Below are positions 13,266-27,539 of a stretch of DNA of 64,000 bases, piece by piece (position 1 is the stretch's first letter; each line of letters opens with the position of its first letter). This stretch comes from Anoplopoma fimbria (Eukaryota; Chordata; Actinopteri; Perciformes; Anoplopomatidae). The position numbers and the translations under genes were made by a program. Under the pieces are notes generated by a model that did no database searches, was not told the DNA's origin, and worked only from the letters and a program-made list of their open reading frames with translations. Location: the NCBI RefSeq assembly GCF_027596085.1, contig NC_072456.1, forward strand, positions 16,134,744 to 16,198,743. Direction: 5' to 3'.

Positions 13266-13743
13266 GTATAGAGAGTTTGAACAACATATCTATTCCCCAT
13301 TATAGCTGCTGTTGCTATGTAGCCATGGACGACTCACACAAACTGCTCCCCAAGGAATTCACAGATCTCCGCAACACGGTGTAGAATGGCATACAGCATT
13401 GTGTCTGAATACACACCTTAGGTCCACATGCATTTGGATAGGCACGGCAAATTTAATTGGGCCAATGCATGCTCGTGATTGGAGGAGACTTTTACCCATA
13501 GAGTCCATAAGAACATCATCACCTTTGTTAAGATCTTGTCATGATCTTGGTTTTGGCTTAATTAGTTTCCTGTTTTATTTTGAACATTCTCCACAGATAT
13601 CGAATAAAAAAGTTAAATTTGCCTTTAACTATCTTAATTTCAGTTCAACCAGCTTTGTTTTGTAGTATTGTAGCAGTTGAATTATAAAAATATCATGAGC
13701 TCTAATGCTAACTTATCAGTACAATGATTCAGGTTATCAAATT

Positions 13744-14104
13744 CCATTTCCCGTAACCTGCTTATCCAGTTAAGGGTCGCAGGGGTGCTGGAGCCGTTCT
13801 CAGCTGTCAATGGGCGAAGGCAGGGTTCACCCTGGACAGGTCGCCAGTCTGTCGCAGGGCTGACATATAGAGACAAACAACCACTCACGCTCACATCCAC
13901 ACCTACGGGCAATTTAGAGTCTTCAATGCACCTAAGCTGCATGTCTTTGGACTGTGGGAGGAAGCCGGAGAACCCGGAGAGAACCCACGCTGACACAGGG
14001 AGAACATGCAAACTCCACACAGAAGGTTGTCCAGCCCAGGAATTGAACCCAGGCCCCTCTTGCTGTGAGGCGACAGTGCTAACCACTACACCACCGTGCA
14101 GCCG
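13744..14104 (-). mobile_element. tRNA-derived SINE, reverse orientation
   Basis: On the minus strand the element starts with a tRNA-like head. The A-box-like TGGTGTAGTGG (complement of 14083-14093) and a B box GGTTCAATTCC (complement of 14039-14049) match the RNA polymerase III promoter. A conserved body follows. A perfect 12-bp target-site duplication, GGTTATCAAATT, flanks it at 13732-13743 and 14105-14116, which proves retrotransposition. Confidence 0.9.
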
Positions 14105-14116
14105 GGTTATCAAATT

Positions 14117-17100
14117 ATTAAGAATATTTTACTTGTTGGTCTGGATCTGATTATCAACATGAATTAAAATGCATATTTACACATCAGTATGTAATATATA
14201 TTTTATTGATGGTATCATTTGTAAAAGCTTGTTGCACAATAATAAACACGGCATGCAAGACATTTCTTTGTTTAAGAGTGTAACCAACCAAATGAGCCTC
14301 CTTTGTGACTTTGTTTTAGATGAATGAATATTGTTTTAGCACACATTATGTTTTGTTGTGATGTTATGATATCATATTGTCTGAGCACATTATAAAAAAA
14401 AACACATTTTGATCAGTCACCATGAAAATAACAACCAGCTGATCCCGGCGCTATGCGTAAGAACTTATTTGCTCTGTATGTAAAGTTTGTCAGACTGCTC
14501 TAGTAAAAAAGTTTCTAATATTTTTCCAGCTCTAACAGGTTTCATGTTGCATGTTATCTTATAACCCTGGTCAGGTGTTTTCTAGAATTCAGCACAAGGT
14601 GATCACAAGCAACCGATTTTAATTATTACACAGCACCTCCTGCATAGACAGGAAGTTAAAAGACAAAATAATTGAGTCAAATAACTTCCTTGTTGATGAA
14701 ACTCATAAGGTCAACAGGTCCTGAAACTAACAAGACAAAAGTGCTGATTCAACACATTTTCATATGCATTCATTTTAAGAAATGAAATGTTACAATGACC
14801 CGTAGGTCAAAAAAAGAAAAAAAAAAGTTTTGAATGTCTGAGCCCCCTGTCTGCTGTTTTTGTCTAACAAGACAACATCATTTGAATCATCTGACACACC
14901 CGAGGGTGCTGCCTAGTTAGTTGCATGTTTAGCTCCTTGACATTATTTAAAAAGCGCTCATTCACCCTACCCATACAGATTTACTCTTCTACTGTGGGGG
15001 ACTCAAAGCTGTCACAGTTTTCTTGCAAATGCAATGCGGTGTGAAAGGTAAATGGTAAATATTGTGTGATAGATACATTTATTTGTTTCGGTCCTTTTGT
15101 GGTTTTCTGTCCTAATAGTTGGTTGGTTTTAATCAACTGGTGTTCAAGGATAAAATTGCATTAGTAGCTTATTCTTGGCTTATACTGAATTCCAAACCTT
15201 GATAATTCCATTTTTATCTGTACTGTTTGTTAGCTTTTATTGCAGCACAAGTATTTATTTTGTACTAGGCTCCATGAAGTCATGTCTGCACTGTATTTGG
15301 AATAGTGCAACTAGTGAAATCTACAGTACGTTTTAATTGACAGCAAATTGTGATCTGCCAGACCAATTCAGAAACATATCATATATCAGGTAAGCTTATC
15401 TGCTTGGACGCAACCACATAGCATTTTCATGTTTGTGAAATATGACACAGTTTGGACAGACATATAGCTCTTGTAATTCTTGGGTTTCACAAAAGTACCA
15501 TCAGGGGGAGTTTTCTGAGATTCAAACATAGGCCCTACAGTGCCATTTCATACAGCCATAAACCCACCATGTTTCTGTGATTGCAAAAGCAGTGATAAAG
15601 AAAATAATAGTGGAGACGTGGTCTGCAGTCCTGCAGTTCTTCTCTCCACATTATGTAAGCCCCAGGCAAAGCACACTGAACCAGAAAATAAGTTCCTGCA
15701 GCAAAGCCCTGGGCTCTTTTGTGACTGTGACAATGGCCAGCAAACACTCTCTATAGACCACTCCTACACCATTCCATGCATCTATTGTCAGATCTTCATT
15801 CGAGAGAAAAAGGAGATTGCCAAGAGCATGAACCTGCTGACTTTATAATATCATCTACGGGGGCTTAGTCTACATAAATAGGATTTGTGGTATCTATAAA
15901 CATAGTGCTTACCACTAACCCTTTATCTTAACCTTGTTTCGTAGCTGCTAGCAAATCTGATTGTGGGTTTAAAGCACTAATTGTGTAGTTCTAAGTCATA
16001 CTGTAGTCACACTAGAGTTAGTCCTAACCTGGCCTTTTCACTTAATGAGGAAAATAATTGTGGAAATAAACTGGAAGCCTACACAAGAATGTAAGATAAA
16101 CATAAATGTGGTTCATTCCCAAGTCAAAGAAAGTAAAAAAAACTGTGATTGATAAAAAACAAAATTTTAATCAAATCTTTGGACACAATTACAAGCTGTC
16201 TTGTAGTGAGTTACATTGGTAAAGGAAACATTTGAATATCATGAGAATACTTTGAATGAATAGAGTCAAAAGGTTTTTATTTGACATTGCACGACAAGGT
16301 TGTACAATGAATCGGTTCATATTGAAGAAATGCTACATCAAAATATATCAAATTGTTACATAGTTAATTATACAATTTGTATTGTTTTGCACACCATGTA
16401 TCGAGACACATTTTGAATCATCTTGAGAGGAAGAGATGCACACCCCTTATTCAAATTTATCAGACAATTTTCTCTGAAATACCTTTAAACTGTTTAAAAC
16501 GAAACCCCAAGCTGTAAAGACTTGAATCATGCCAGCTGCTTATAACCCTAGGGCCAATTGCCAAAAAAGATTAGGCATCACTAGACCTTTGGGAGCAATA
16601 TTGGGGACCATTGAAATACTCTAAATTATAGCCAGTGAAAATCATAGCCTTCTCTAACCCGAGTGGGAGGTGAAGATCGGAAAATAAGGCCTCATCAATG
16701 CGGAGGCACAACTCTCAACAGATTTCATCAGTAGATTGTAAATGCAGACACACAGCCTTCACCTCGACCCATCTGGAAGAACACAAACAAAAGCTTTACT
16801 CTGAGTTAAAGGTCTTGTGTTTTCATATAAGATTACAAGATGATCTTGTCTGTGTGTCTTGTCGTTCACAAGCAAGCAACTGTAACACCCTGCTCGAACA
16901 GTCTCAAAGAAAAATGTATTGATAATCTATCAGAAATAATGCTAATCATAATCACAAACCCTGTGTTTACAGTAGAGCGAAAGTAGAGCGGTTTACTGTA
17001 ACTTGTCTAACATGTCTTTTTAATTGAGTTAGATTCAAAGTTGTGGTTTTTTTTTTGCTATGTTGTTTTCTCTCTGATATCTTACAGCCTGTGTCCTTTC

Positions 17101-17508
17101 TGCCACACTGCAAAATATGATGGCGTGATCAAACCAGTACAGCAAATTATCAATCATGAATGAGCTACAAACATGTTTTCAATATGTTGCAAAGCACAAG
17201 AATGTCAGCAAAATAACTCCAAACAAGATTGAAAATTCTTGTTTGGAGAGCAGCCTGCTTGAAGAAGTTCCACTTGATACCTTTCCCAACAATATTAGAA
17301 TGCCAAAGATGCAGTGAAGCGATGGTGCAACTGAAACGCGTCACAGCCGAATCAAGTGGACATAAGGAGTAAGAGTCTGTGTGTGTAGCATTGAAGTAAC
17401 TAGTGCAGCATAGAGGATGTGATTCGTCACACCCACAAACTAATTGTGTTTGGTGGAAAGCTTGAGGTATGGCTATCAGGAGTAAGCCCAAATTGCTCTG
17501 TAGAGCTA
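14117..17508. other. Gene-free stretch
   Basis: AT-rich sequence with only short, low-complexity open frames on both strands. No exon, RNA gene or element is recognised. Confidence 0.5.
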
Positions 17509-18729
17509 CAGTGCCCTCCAGAATCATTGGCACCCTTAGTGAATATGAGCAAAACAGGCTATGAAAAAAATGTCTTTGCTGTTTATCCTCTTGGTCTTTC
17601 ACTCAAAATATTCACAGAAATCTTACCTTTTCATTGAAGTAAAATTATTGAAAGAAAAAAGAAATGTTGACATTAAATAAATATTTTTCTCCAAAACATG
17701 TGTGTCACAATTATTGGCACCCCTAGAAAATCTCATGATTACAATCTAACTGAAGTATAATTCCAGTCATATTTTACATTTTTAAATTCACCTGTTTGAT
17801 TAGGAACTCTTAAGTGGTCAACCATGACTTCCTGTTTCACTGGGGTATAAATATGAGGTGACACAGGCCAAATTCCCTTAGTCATTCATCACTATTGGAA
17901 AGACCCGAGAACACAGTGACAATGTGCGACGAAAAGTTGTTGAGCTGCACAAATCAGAAAATGGATATAAGAAAATCTCTAAACAGTTGAAAATACCCAT
18001 TTCCACTATCAGGGCATAATTAAGAAGTTTAAAGCGACAGGAGATGTTAAGAATCAGCCTGGAAGAGGACGTGTGTGTACATTGACCCCACGCACCGTGA
18101 GGAGGATGGTTCGACTGGCAAAAGAATCTCCAAGGATCACAGCTGGAGAATTGCAGAGGTTAGTTGAGTCTTGGGGTTAGAAAGTCTCCAAAACTAGCAT
18201 CAGACGCCACCTACATCACCACAAGTTGTTTGGGAGGGTTGCCAGAAAAAAGCCTCTGCTGTCAATCAACAACAAACTAAAGCACCTACAGTTTGCCAAA
18301 CGTTACTGGGACTTTCAATGGGACCGGGTTATATGATCAGATGAGACCAAAATAGAGCTTTTTGGCAACAAACATCAAAGGTGGGTTTGGCGTAGACAGA
18401 AAGATAGCCATACAGAAAAGCACCTCATACCCACTGTGAAGTATGGTGGCGGATCTTTGATGTTGTGGGGCTGTTTTTCTTCCAAAGGCCCTGGACATCT
18501 TGTTAGGATACATGGTATCATGGACTCCATCAAATACCAGCAGATATTAAATGAAAACCTAACAGCCTCTGCCAGGAAGGTTAAAATGGGCCGTGGTTGG
18601 ACATACCAGCAGGACAATGATCCGAAGCACACCTCAAAATCTACACAAAAATGGTTCACCGACCACAGAATAAAGGTTTTGCCATCACAGTCCCCCGACC
18701 TAAACCCCATAGAAAATCTGTGGAGCTGA
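17509..18729 (+). pseudogene. Truncated Tc1-like transposon with dead transposase
   Basis: The left end CAGTGCCCTCCAGAATCATT follows a TA and matches Tc1-type termini of fish. From about 18010 the reading frame encodes a Tc1/mariner transposase: a GRGR hook, SIRRHL, then SDETKIELFG (first catalytic Asp), QQDNDPKHTS (second Asp) and DLNPIENLW (the Glu). The frame has nonsense changes, for example WG followed by TAG at 18178 and TGA at 18334 just before SDETK. It breaks off after NLWS, so the C-terminus and right inverted repeat are missing. It is inactive. Confidence 0.92.
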
Positions 18730-21700
18730 TCTATAAATAAATCTACTGAGAGGGAGTTTAATTATCATTGCACTGTTCTGAGCACTGATTGCTTGTTGCA
18801 GGTGCACACAACCAGGGAGGACACATGCAGGTGTCATGGCTAAATATTCCCCTCAACAACACAGCTTCATATTTGTATAATAAAGGGCATCTCCAGCATC
18901 CAGAGTAGTTGATTATGTTTTGAAGGGCATGTATAGTCTGTTGCCTTTAAGCCGGAAAAGCAATTAGGGCTCAGGAGAAAAATCAATAGACCTGCTTCAT
19001 CGCTACACAGGCTCATGGGAACATGCAATGGACAATTGTGAACTAAAGATGGAAGGTTTAAAAAAGGGTTCAATGGATATTGTTATAATTATCGTGTAGC
19101 AGTTACTTAGCTTTTGCCTCCATTGTGAATGAAACTCTGTTGCCTTTGTAACCCTTTACAAACTGGGATAGCTAGCAGGCTACATGCTTTTGTTGGTAAT
19201 ATATAAAATTACCAACTTAAAGGCTTTACAAGCTATATTGCTGTAATAAATGAAGCACATTATAATAATTTGCCTAATGATTTAAGCATATGTCGGCCTA
19301 CAACACTACTTTACAACCCATCTGTGAATCTTAAAAAAAAAAAGTATATAGTTGAATTTTCTAAAAATGCTAAATCATTTTCTGAAATGGGTTTGCACTG
19401 TTGTTTTAAACAAACATTACTCAAACAGGAGTAAATAGTGAATTTGTTTGGGACTGTTTTCAGATGCAGATTTTGCGAGTTACTGAGTACAGCAGCAGGT
19501 CATGTATGTAGACTTCCAAAGAGACATTGAATTCAACTACACTACAGTTCCCATGCTCATTTATAATGAAGAAACATGTTAAGCAATCCAAAGGTGTTAC
19601 TTTTAATATATTTTAAACAGTTTTTAGCAAAGTAGCCCTACGGCACAGAGGAATGAGCTTTATATCTCCAGGTGTTTACATAGTCTAAACACCATAGCAT
19701 TGCTTCCAAAACAACAGAGAGGTAGGGAGGAGAAAGCAGAGTATTGTAGAGAGATTATGCAGAAGTCACCACGATCACTGCTCCCTGAGGAGCAAAAACC
19801 CAATATTTAGCATCTGTCAATGTGCAGTTACATCTAAAAACCACATCAAAACACCGCTTGAATTGTAAAGAGCTGCTGTGCAACAGACTGCACAAACAGA
19901 TTAAGAGAGAATTCAAGAATACGTTTATTAAAGACTGCTGAAAGAGAAGAGAAGCAATCTGAGGATACAGTGTACTTCAAAGGGGTAGTGTAAAGCTTAA
20001 CTAAGATAACAAAGTATACAGTTTTCTGAATGTGATAAAGATCTCAATGTGTTTTACAGAGGACCATAAATTGTACTGAATTTGATCAGGCTGACATTCT
20101 TGCTTTGTCGTGCCATATGGAGGTTTATCTGTATAATGGTTTATAGTAAACCCAATATCAAGAAGAAAAAAACAAAATGTTCAATAATGCAAATACCAGC
20201 AAATTATTACTATTTTCATCCCTTTTTTATTTGTGTTTTTTTTTTTTAAATATGAAAAGCAATAAATTCCTAGATTTCTTTATAGAAAAACAAACAAAAT
20301 GGGCATTTGAAAGTGTATAGAGCTATTACTACTGAGCTTTGAATACTATCTCTGAGTAAATAAGCCAACAGTCAAAAAACAGTGAATTATTTTATTCGCT
20401 ATTGTGTTTCATATTCCCACTATTCAGTCAAAGTAGGTATCTCATAGTCAGACCTTCTTATGCTCATTGACAAACATATAAACAGGGAAAGATCTGATGT
20501 CTGCTTAGTTCCATGAAAAATCTTTCTCGTTTGCACATGAATTGCTATAACGCAATACAACCTGTATTACTCTTCCGTCATTGTTATTCATAAAATAATA
20601 ATTTTACGTTCATGGCATTGCACTCTCCAAATATATATTTACTGTCACTTATTACACAGAATAGTTTATAAGGGTTAGGGTAAGGGGGTGATTTTTTTAC
20701 CACTATTATTTTATTTCATCTTATTTGGAAGAGCATGCAACTCAAGCCACTTAATAGGAACTATTCGTCAGTAGTAGTCAGCCAACAAAATTACTTAAAA
20801 ACTTTGAAATTAAAAATAAATGAAAGAAATTAAATCAATTTGTTTGAGACTTTTGAGAGTAAGAAAATGTGAAAAGCAAATTCATTTTGTAATCAAAATT
20901 AGATTTTGTTCAAACAAGCAAACAAAAAAAGGCAATTTAAATCGATTACAAGTCACATAATTGAGAATAATCGTGATTTTTTTTGTAGGATTTTTGGGGA
21001 GAAATACTCTGATGGGGGTTTGCAGCAGTTGATAATATTTTGTATGAAATCGCTTATCACTACAAATTGTTGCAGAAATAAATAGAATATTTGAGTAGGA
21101 ATTAGCATGGGCAAAATGATTGTGTGATATATTTGAGCTTCTAGAGGTTCCTTCACAACTCAGCTGTGTTTACAGTCAGAAATAAATCTACTTTGGCTAT
21201 ATATGTAATATATAATATATGTAATCAGAGCACGAGCCATTTGACTAATTGATTCAGCTAAGCTCGATCACTTTGACTGCTCACTTCAGTCTTATTAGTC
21301 ACTATAAATTGTGTGAAAGGCATCCAGTCTTCCAGCTGGGGCCTGGTTTGTTGAAAAGAAGAGACCTAAGAATAACTACAGAAAACATGAATCCGTAAAG
21401 GACCTCCTGCTTAATTATAGATAGACATCTCAATTTCACCAACAAAGTACAGGGAAAAATGTTTGCGAGACGTGTTACTGTTGGACTCAATTATCTTTGC
21501 TAGGCAGAAAACGGGCAATAGTTGCAAATACTGTAGTTAAATTAAAAAAACTAAAAGTCAAATGAACTTTTAACTGTTGATGCTAACATTTTAGTCAACA
21601 GTGATTGTCCGTCAATACCTTGTATTTCACATTTTTTAAGCAACATAGAAATGTTAGAACCTAGAAGCTATGCACGTGATTTATAATTCAGTTATTACAA

Positions 21701-23856
21701 TTATCGGAAGTGGGTTGTCACTCACTCTGTTGTGAAATGCTGACCATTATGCACATTTTCAATACGTGCATTAATCGGAAATAAATCTAAAGAGCGCAAA
21801 CAAGAAAAAATACTAAGATAGAAAAGGGGATTTATCTATAAAAACAAAAAGTGATGAAACAGACTTAGCATCAGACATATACATGTGACTCAAGGCTTTG
21901 CTCCACTTGAGAGAGTAAAAAGAAAAAAATATGGGCAGATAAAAACATCAGATCTGTGTAGAGCGATGAGGAGCATAATCTTCCTCAAAATAATACATGA
22001 AACAAACTTGTCTTGTTAGTGGTTGCGTTTAGCTAATTTGGGGTTTATGTTGTGCATTCCTTTTCCTTTCTGCCTTTCCCATGAATTACAGCTAATAACT
22101 TGTCCCAGTATGTTTTGGACATATTACCTGTGACAAACCCAATTGTGGGCAAGTCCTGGCCGAGGGGATGACTGTGAGGGAATAGAGAATTGTGTTAGTG
22201 GGGGCCAAAAATAGAGCATGCATGAGCTGACCAGCGATCAGTGTCTAACAATTTCCAAATCAATCTCTGACTGAAACCCCAAGAGATTACAGATTGCCTG
22301 AAGAGGAAGACACAAAGAGATCTAGAGACAGATTGTAGAAGGTCAATATGAGTAGAACCTGGTGAGCAGTCAGACAAAAGGAGTGTTGGGAGAACGACCA
22401 CTCTAGGGTGATTTCGCTACAGTACAGCAGCATTACAGCAACCTCTTGATAGCCACAATTCAGTTGACTTCAGGAGGAGGGCAATGAGGACAGTAGAGAT
22501 TGTGAAAATGAACCAAAAACATGTTGATGTGAAAGCTTTTGAAAAGATCAATGAGGTGTAGGTTTGGGTCTTAATTCTCTGCTGTACTGGTAAATCCTCA
22601 TTTGATTACTATCATTAATTCATTAAATTACATTAGTTTAGTCACTAAACAGGCTGTTTAAAGTAGACACTTTTCATCTAGGGGACTAATCTGTTTTTGT
22701 AAAATTCTGTCCTAATCCTAAATCCTAAAATAGTCCAATTCACGTTAAAATTAAAACCATCACCATGTATAAAAGCTATAATATTGAAATACAATCATCT
22801 GATTGAAAAATGCTTTAATATCTTAAAGTACAAATTGGTATTTCTCAGGCATTAAACCATTAAAACAAAAGATCCATGCATATGTGTCAGATATCAGTTC
22901 TCATTTTCATGCTAGGCACAAGTCCTCCAGCACATCATGAATGTTGAAATATAATGGCCAATTGAAAAAAAAATGTGAATTCTTGGTGATCTAGGTGACC
23001 AGAAAATATAACCCAACACATATTATTGTTATATATTATAACGAAAAAATGACGTGTGGCTAGAAATGTGTAAGTAAGCAGTGTGACATTTTAAAATCTT
23101 TTCAATTATGATTTGATTCGTCCATAGTAGATCTACAAATACTCAATGCAACACAATGCAGTGCAGTTAAGAACAAATGTTTATGACAATCGTGGGTAGG
23201 GTTTTTTTTCACAATTATAGTCAATGTTGGACATTTGATATCGAAACATTTTTCCTAAACATTGTTATCGTCTTCAAAATGCCAAATTATATTATTTCTG
23301 TGATGAATAAGATGTCCACTTCGAGAGATAACAAAGTCATGGTGTCAAACTCAAACTAGGGCTTGATTACATTTTTTCCAGTAGTAATGAGCTGTCATAA
23401 TGTTGACAAGGACAGACAAATACTGCCCTCTACTGTAGCTGCTGTGCTAAGTCAAGCACCCAAAGTATACAAAAACACACTTTGCTGCATCATATTCAGA
23501 TAGTATACAACAGGTCTGCTGAATTCACAATAAAAATGTGCCTGGAAATATTGGGGGGGGGACATTTTCAATCTTTTAAGACTTCAAACAAACTAAACAA
23601 TTGATCATTTTTCCAAGAGGCCTCAGTCTTCAGTAATCATCTTGCCAAGTCAGTAAATCCTTCATCTTAAAATAACTACAGTATCAATACAGATATCAAT
23701 AACTTCTACACTGAAAGTGATCTGTCTTGATCTCCTGTTGCAGCATTACATACAGTTACTTCAGATCAACTTACGTTGGGCCTGAAGTGCTGGAGGTGAG
23801 CCATCTCACCTCACAACTTTCCATCTGAAAGATTTTTGTCATCCATCCTTACGTCC
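18730..23856. other. Gene-free stretch between Tc1 remnant and dynlt2b
   Basis: AT-rich. I found no supported exon or named repeat. A short open stretch near 22478-22560 has a coding-like composition but no partner exon that I can identify. Confidence 0.45.
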
Positions 23857-26800
23857 TCAGTAGTAATAGCTTCCGAAAACTGCCACCAAACAGAACAAGC
23901 TGTCCTGTACCAAGAGGCAAAACACATTTAACTGATTAAAAAATTGTATTGAAGAGTCTGTTTCCCCCCCCCAATATCTGGATGAACAGAACAAAGGCAC
24001 CTACGTTCATGAAAACATCTTCTGCATAGTTGTCTGTGTCAGCATCCCATAAACACCTTGAAGACATTCTGGTAAAACACATGAGAAAGTCAAGGATTAT
24101 TTTTTTATAGCTCCAGTTTGTACATAAGTTTGTTGAATCAATACCTATCTGACAGTTTTGATTAAATAAAACATTGTGGCATGTTAACCTCAAACCACCT
24201 TCACAACCACAACATTTTGCCTCAGCACTTTTTTTAATTTAACATGATATTTAATAACATTACTAACACCGATGATGTAAATATAAAGAGCAGAGCTGAG
24301 TTAATATCAGCAATCACAGTAGCTACTTCTAATTATATATTGCTTGAATAATGCTAGTTTGAAACTGTAGTGACACAGCAAAAGAGAAGGCTACTTATCA
24401 GGAAATATTAGAATAATAATATTGTCAATTCAATGACAATCATTGATTTTTTTCCTGGAATTCTAAAATATCTTCTTAATTCTTTTGAATACAATTAAGA
24501 TTTCCAGTGTCATTAAGTTGACACAATTACTGCTGTCAAACATATAGCGAAATCTACGAATTCAAGCAAAATGTGTAGGACAGCACTAATAAAAATGTCG
24601 CTACAAAAAGGGTTCCCACATATTTTTACCAATGAGCTTTCAAAACTTTTCTATAACATTTCCCAAAAATTAATCAATTTACATGATTTTATTTAAGTAG
24701 TTTAAATATCCTGTCGCGATCAGTTAGTGAGTACTGAGTAACCATACGTGCTGTACAAATATTGTGAGTGCATCATGCCCACATCACTTCAGACGATAGC
24801 AGATAATTGAAGCGGCAATATATAGGTTGGGCAATGGTTTAAGTTGTCTTGCAGCTATACCCATGCTTGCCATGCTGGTATAAGCATTACGTTATCTGGC
24901 CTGGCTGTGGCAAGCATGAATTATGTGCAGATGCTGACAGTCTGTTTGGTGGTCTTTTGGTTGTCTTGATGCTTTTTCCCTTTAGCATGGTTGACCACAG
25001 CCGCTTCCTCCATGTTGCCAACGTCCGAATGTTTTGGTGCAGAGCCTACATCCAGCAGGACGAGGGTCTGCCTCTCAATTGAGACATGTATTATATTTGT
25101 CATTCAAAAGCCATACTTAATTAAACATGCACTTCCCAGGAATTTGCAATTAGGCTAACTGTTAGACATTCCCGCTGCCAACTAGATACAAACCCAAATG
25201 TAATAGACCACAATAGACAAAACAATGTGAATTCAAAAATTAAAACCTTTTTTAAAATCATACTGTTAATTTCAAATCATTCCCAGAGCAGGAAAAAAGT
25301 TTTTCTGATTTCCCAACTTCTCCTGGAATTTCATGACTGTGGGAACCCTGTACAGTAATACTGTTATAGTTTCTGATAAATATAATGCTATTATATCATT
25401 GCTGGTCCTTTCTTTTATGTTGCAGCTTGAGCATCAACGAAGTGCACAGTAAAAATTACACACATCCGCTAAATTGGTGACATTTTAGCAGATGTTGATG
25501 GTAAGAATGACCAAAGTTAGAGAGTATCCCCATATATTAGTTTTAGAAATTTCACAGCTATTTTTGTTTACCACTACCAAATGATCACTCACTTGACTCC
25601 TTGTCCGCGTTGTTCACCAATTACCACTTGCACAACAAGCTTATATCTGTCAAACCCTGCATCTGTTGATGAAGAGAAATGAGCTGTAATAGTGTAGATC
25701 AGAAACAATACAGGAGTGGGTACTAATATGCTACACGATAAAAAAAAAAAATTCTAGTACGATTATCTTTAATTGGAGAAATTCTATTGTTGACTATATT
25801 TGTAAAGACAAAAATCTACTTTTATGCTGTTTCTTCAGTGTAAATCTTCTTGCTATATTTCTTATTGCGTTCACTTTGTACTTGATTCTTTCTCCAAAGG
25901 TTTTTTTGAGCTGTACTGACTGACACAGCAATCAAAAGCAGTACTTTGTTTCATAATTGGCAAAACACCTTCAGTTCGTTGCCTTGGCAATCAGGAGGAG
26001 AGTGAATGTGTGAGACCTTCTATGCAACATAGTTATCTACAGTACCAGTCAAAAGTTTGGACACACCTTCTCATTCAACTACTTTGAAGAATCTAAAATA
26101 TAAAACATATTCTGGTTTGTTGAGCATTTGTTTGTTTACCACATAATTCCATATGTGTTCCTTCATAGTTTGGATGTCTTCAATATTAATCTACAATGTA
26201 GAAAAAAATTAAAATAAAGAAAAAACATTGAATGAGAAGGTGTGTCCAAACTTTTGACTGCTACTGTAGGTTAAACCAAAAGGACATTGCTTTTTTTTCC
26301 ACAATCTAGTTTTGTTTATGTTACTTTTTTTTCAACATTTTGCAAAAGTCAGTCTACGGTCCTGTTGTCATTGATGCTGAATATTAAATCAGACTGTGAA
26401 TTAACACAACTGAGTCATATTTCTTATGCTTTCTTACTGTTCAAATATGTATTTGGAAGACACTTTTGACTTATATTTCTTTAATATTTTTAACAACAAC
26501 TGAAATGTACAACAGTACTTGGATGCTCTGTCCTTCTGAGTTTAAAATCAGAGGTAGAAAATAGATTCATCACTCACTCTTCACTTTGTCCTTGATGCTT
26601 TCTGCCAGTGAACTGGACAGCTCTGGGACTTCCTCTGGGTCGTACCTCATCCCTGACAGTCGGTCCCTCACAATGTCACGAATGCACTCCTTCACAATGG
26701 CTGGCTTAAACCTGGGAGGTCAGACAGCAAGACACAAAGCAGGGATATTAAGTAAAAATCTGACTACTGATCAGTCTCCCTTGAATAGTGGCTAACTTAG

Positions 26801-26947
26801 CTTACAAGACACAGTTAGCAATGAGCTAAGCTAAGCTAAGCTAGCGGGCTAAACCAGAGCCACCTGTAATGTACGGACGGTAAGACTTTGACCAACTCAC
26901 CTGTACTGGTGATTGGGTCGTATGAGGTATGTATCGGACCCCTCCAT
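23857..26947 (-). CDS. dynlt2b: Dynein light chain Tctex-type 2B (five exons)
   Basis: Light chain of cytoplasmic dynein-2, involved in retrograde transport in cilia (family knowledge). The exons on the minus strand, in order, are 26901-26947, 26578-26711, 25593-25662, 24005-24068 and 23857-23904. They sum to 363 nt, or 120 residues, close to the human protein's Tctex1 domain. All junctions are GT-AG and frame-consistent. Recognisable blocks in order: TYLIRPNHQYRFKPAIVKEC, YDPEEVPELSS, FDRYKLVVQVVIGEQRGQG, SSRCLWDADTDNYAEDVFMN, and DSLFCLVAVFGSYYY ending at TGA. The start ATG (complement of 26945-26947) gives a shorter N-terminus than human. Intron 2 carries a MITE and intron 3 a possible hAT-like element. 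The exons are too short to appear as one open frame, but the continuous match makes the call secure. Confidence 0.95.
24609..25349. mobile_element. Possible hAT-like element in dynlt2b intron 3
   Basis: The ends AGGGTTCCCACA (left) and TGTGGGAACCCT (right) are exact inverted repeats of 12 bp. The flanking 8 bp (CTACAAAA and GTACAGTA) agree at only 5 positions, so the target duplication is weak. No transposase frame is evident. Confidence 0.5.
26040..26266. mobile_element. Tc1/mariner-type MITE, copy 2
   Basis: Same inverted repeats as copy 1, in the opposite internal orientation, with TA at the right flank. It lies in intron 2 of dynlt2b. Confidence 0.9.
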
Positions 26948-27109
26948 AGCATGTCAATAACACAAGGCTAGCTACAACAAGGAAGAGGAAATAAGAAGTC
27001 ACACAGCTGCTAATAAGCATCCGTTGCTATAGCGACGTATTTTCCAACTTTACGGTTTCAAAATAAGAGTACGCCAAATACGCTTTTTACTGTGTTTTGT
27101 TTTGAAATA

Positions 27110-27344
27110 CAGTACCAGTCAAAGGTTTGGACACACCTTCTCATTCAATGGTTTTTCTTTCTTTCTTTATTTATTTAATTTTCTACATTGTAGATTAATA
27201 TTGAAGACATCCAAACTATGAAGGAACAGATATGGAATTATGTGGTAAACAAACAAATGCTCAACAAACCAGAATATGTTTTATATTTTAGATTCTTCAA
27301 AGTAGTTGAATGAGAAGGTGTGTCCAAACTTTTGACTGGTACTG
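27110..27344. mobile_element. Tc1/mariner-type MITE, copy 3
   Basis: Intact terminal repeats flanked by TA, in the same orientation as copy 1. It lies about 160 bp upstream of the dynlt2b start codon, where it could fall in the promoter. Confidence 0.9.
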
Positions 27345-27539
27345 TATGCTAGAACTTTTCTCATTGGTTTTTTTTTTCCAATTGTCTGTCAGTTGGAATC
27401 AATTATGTCGTTGTTCACACTTTTTCTTTCTCAGGCTTTCAAAGCCTTTGATTGTCTCGTTTTTCTAAAATGTCACTATTATCTTCACCATTTCTTTCAT
27501 TCACTCTTTTTCCTTTAACCCCACATGGAGTGGTATCAC

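Noticed and set aside
13682..14150. Long frames on both strands near 13.7-14.15 kb
   Set aside because: Both lie in the tRNA-derived SINE; the 12-bp target duplication and pol III boxes explain the sequence.
15540..15848. 102-codon cysteine-containing frame
   Set aside because: Opposite-strand frames of similar size overlap it, and no splice context or recognisable domain is present.
22478..22560. Open stretch ending in a GT after ATCAATGAG
   Set aside because: Looks mildly coding, but the next codon after GTG is TAG and no partner exon was found.
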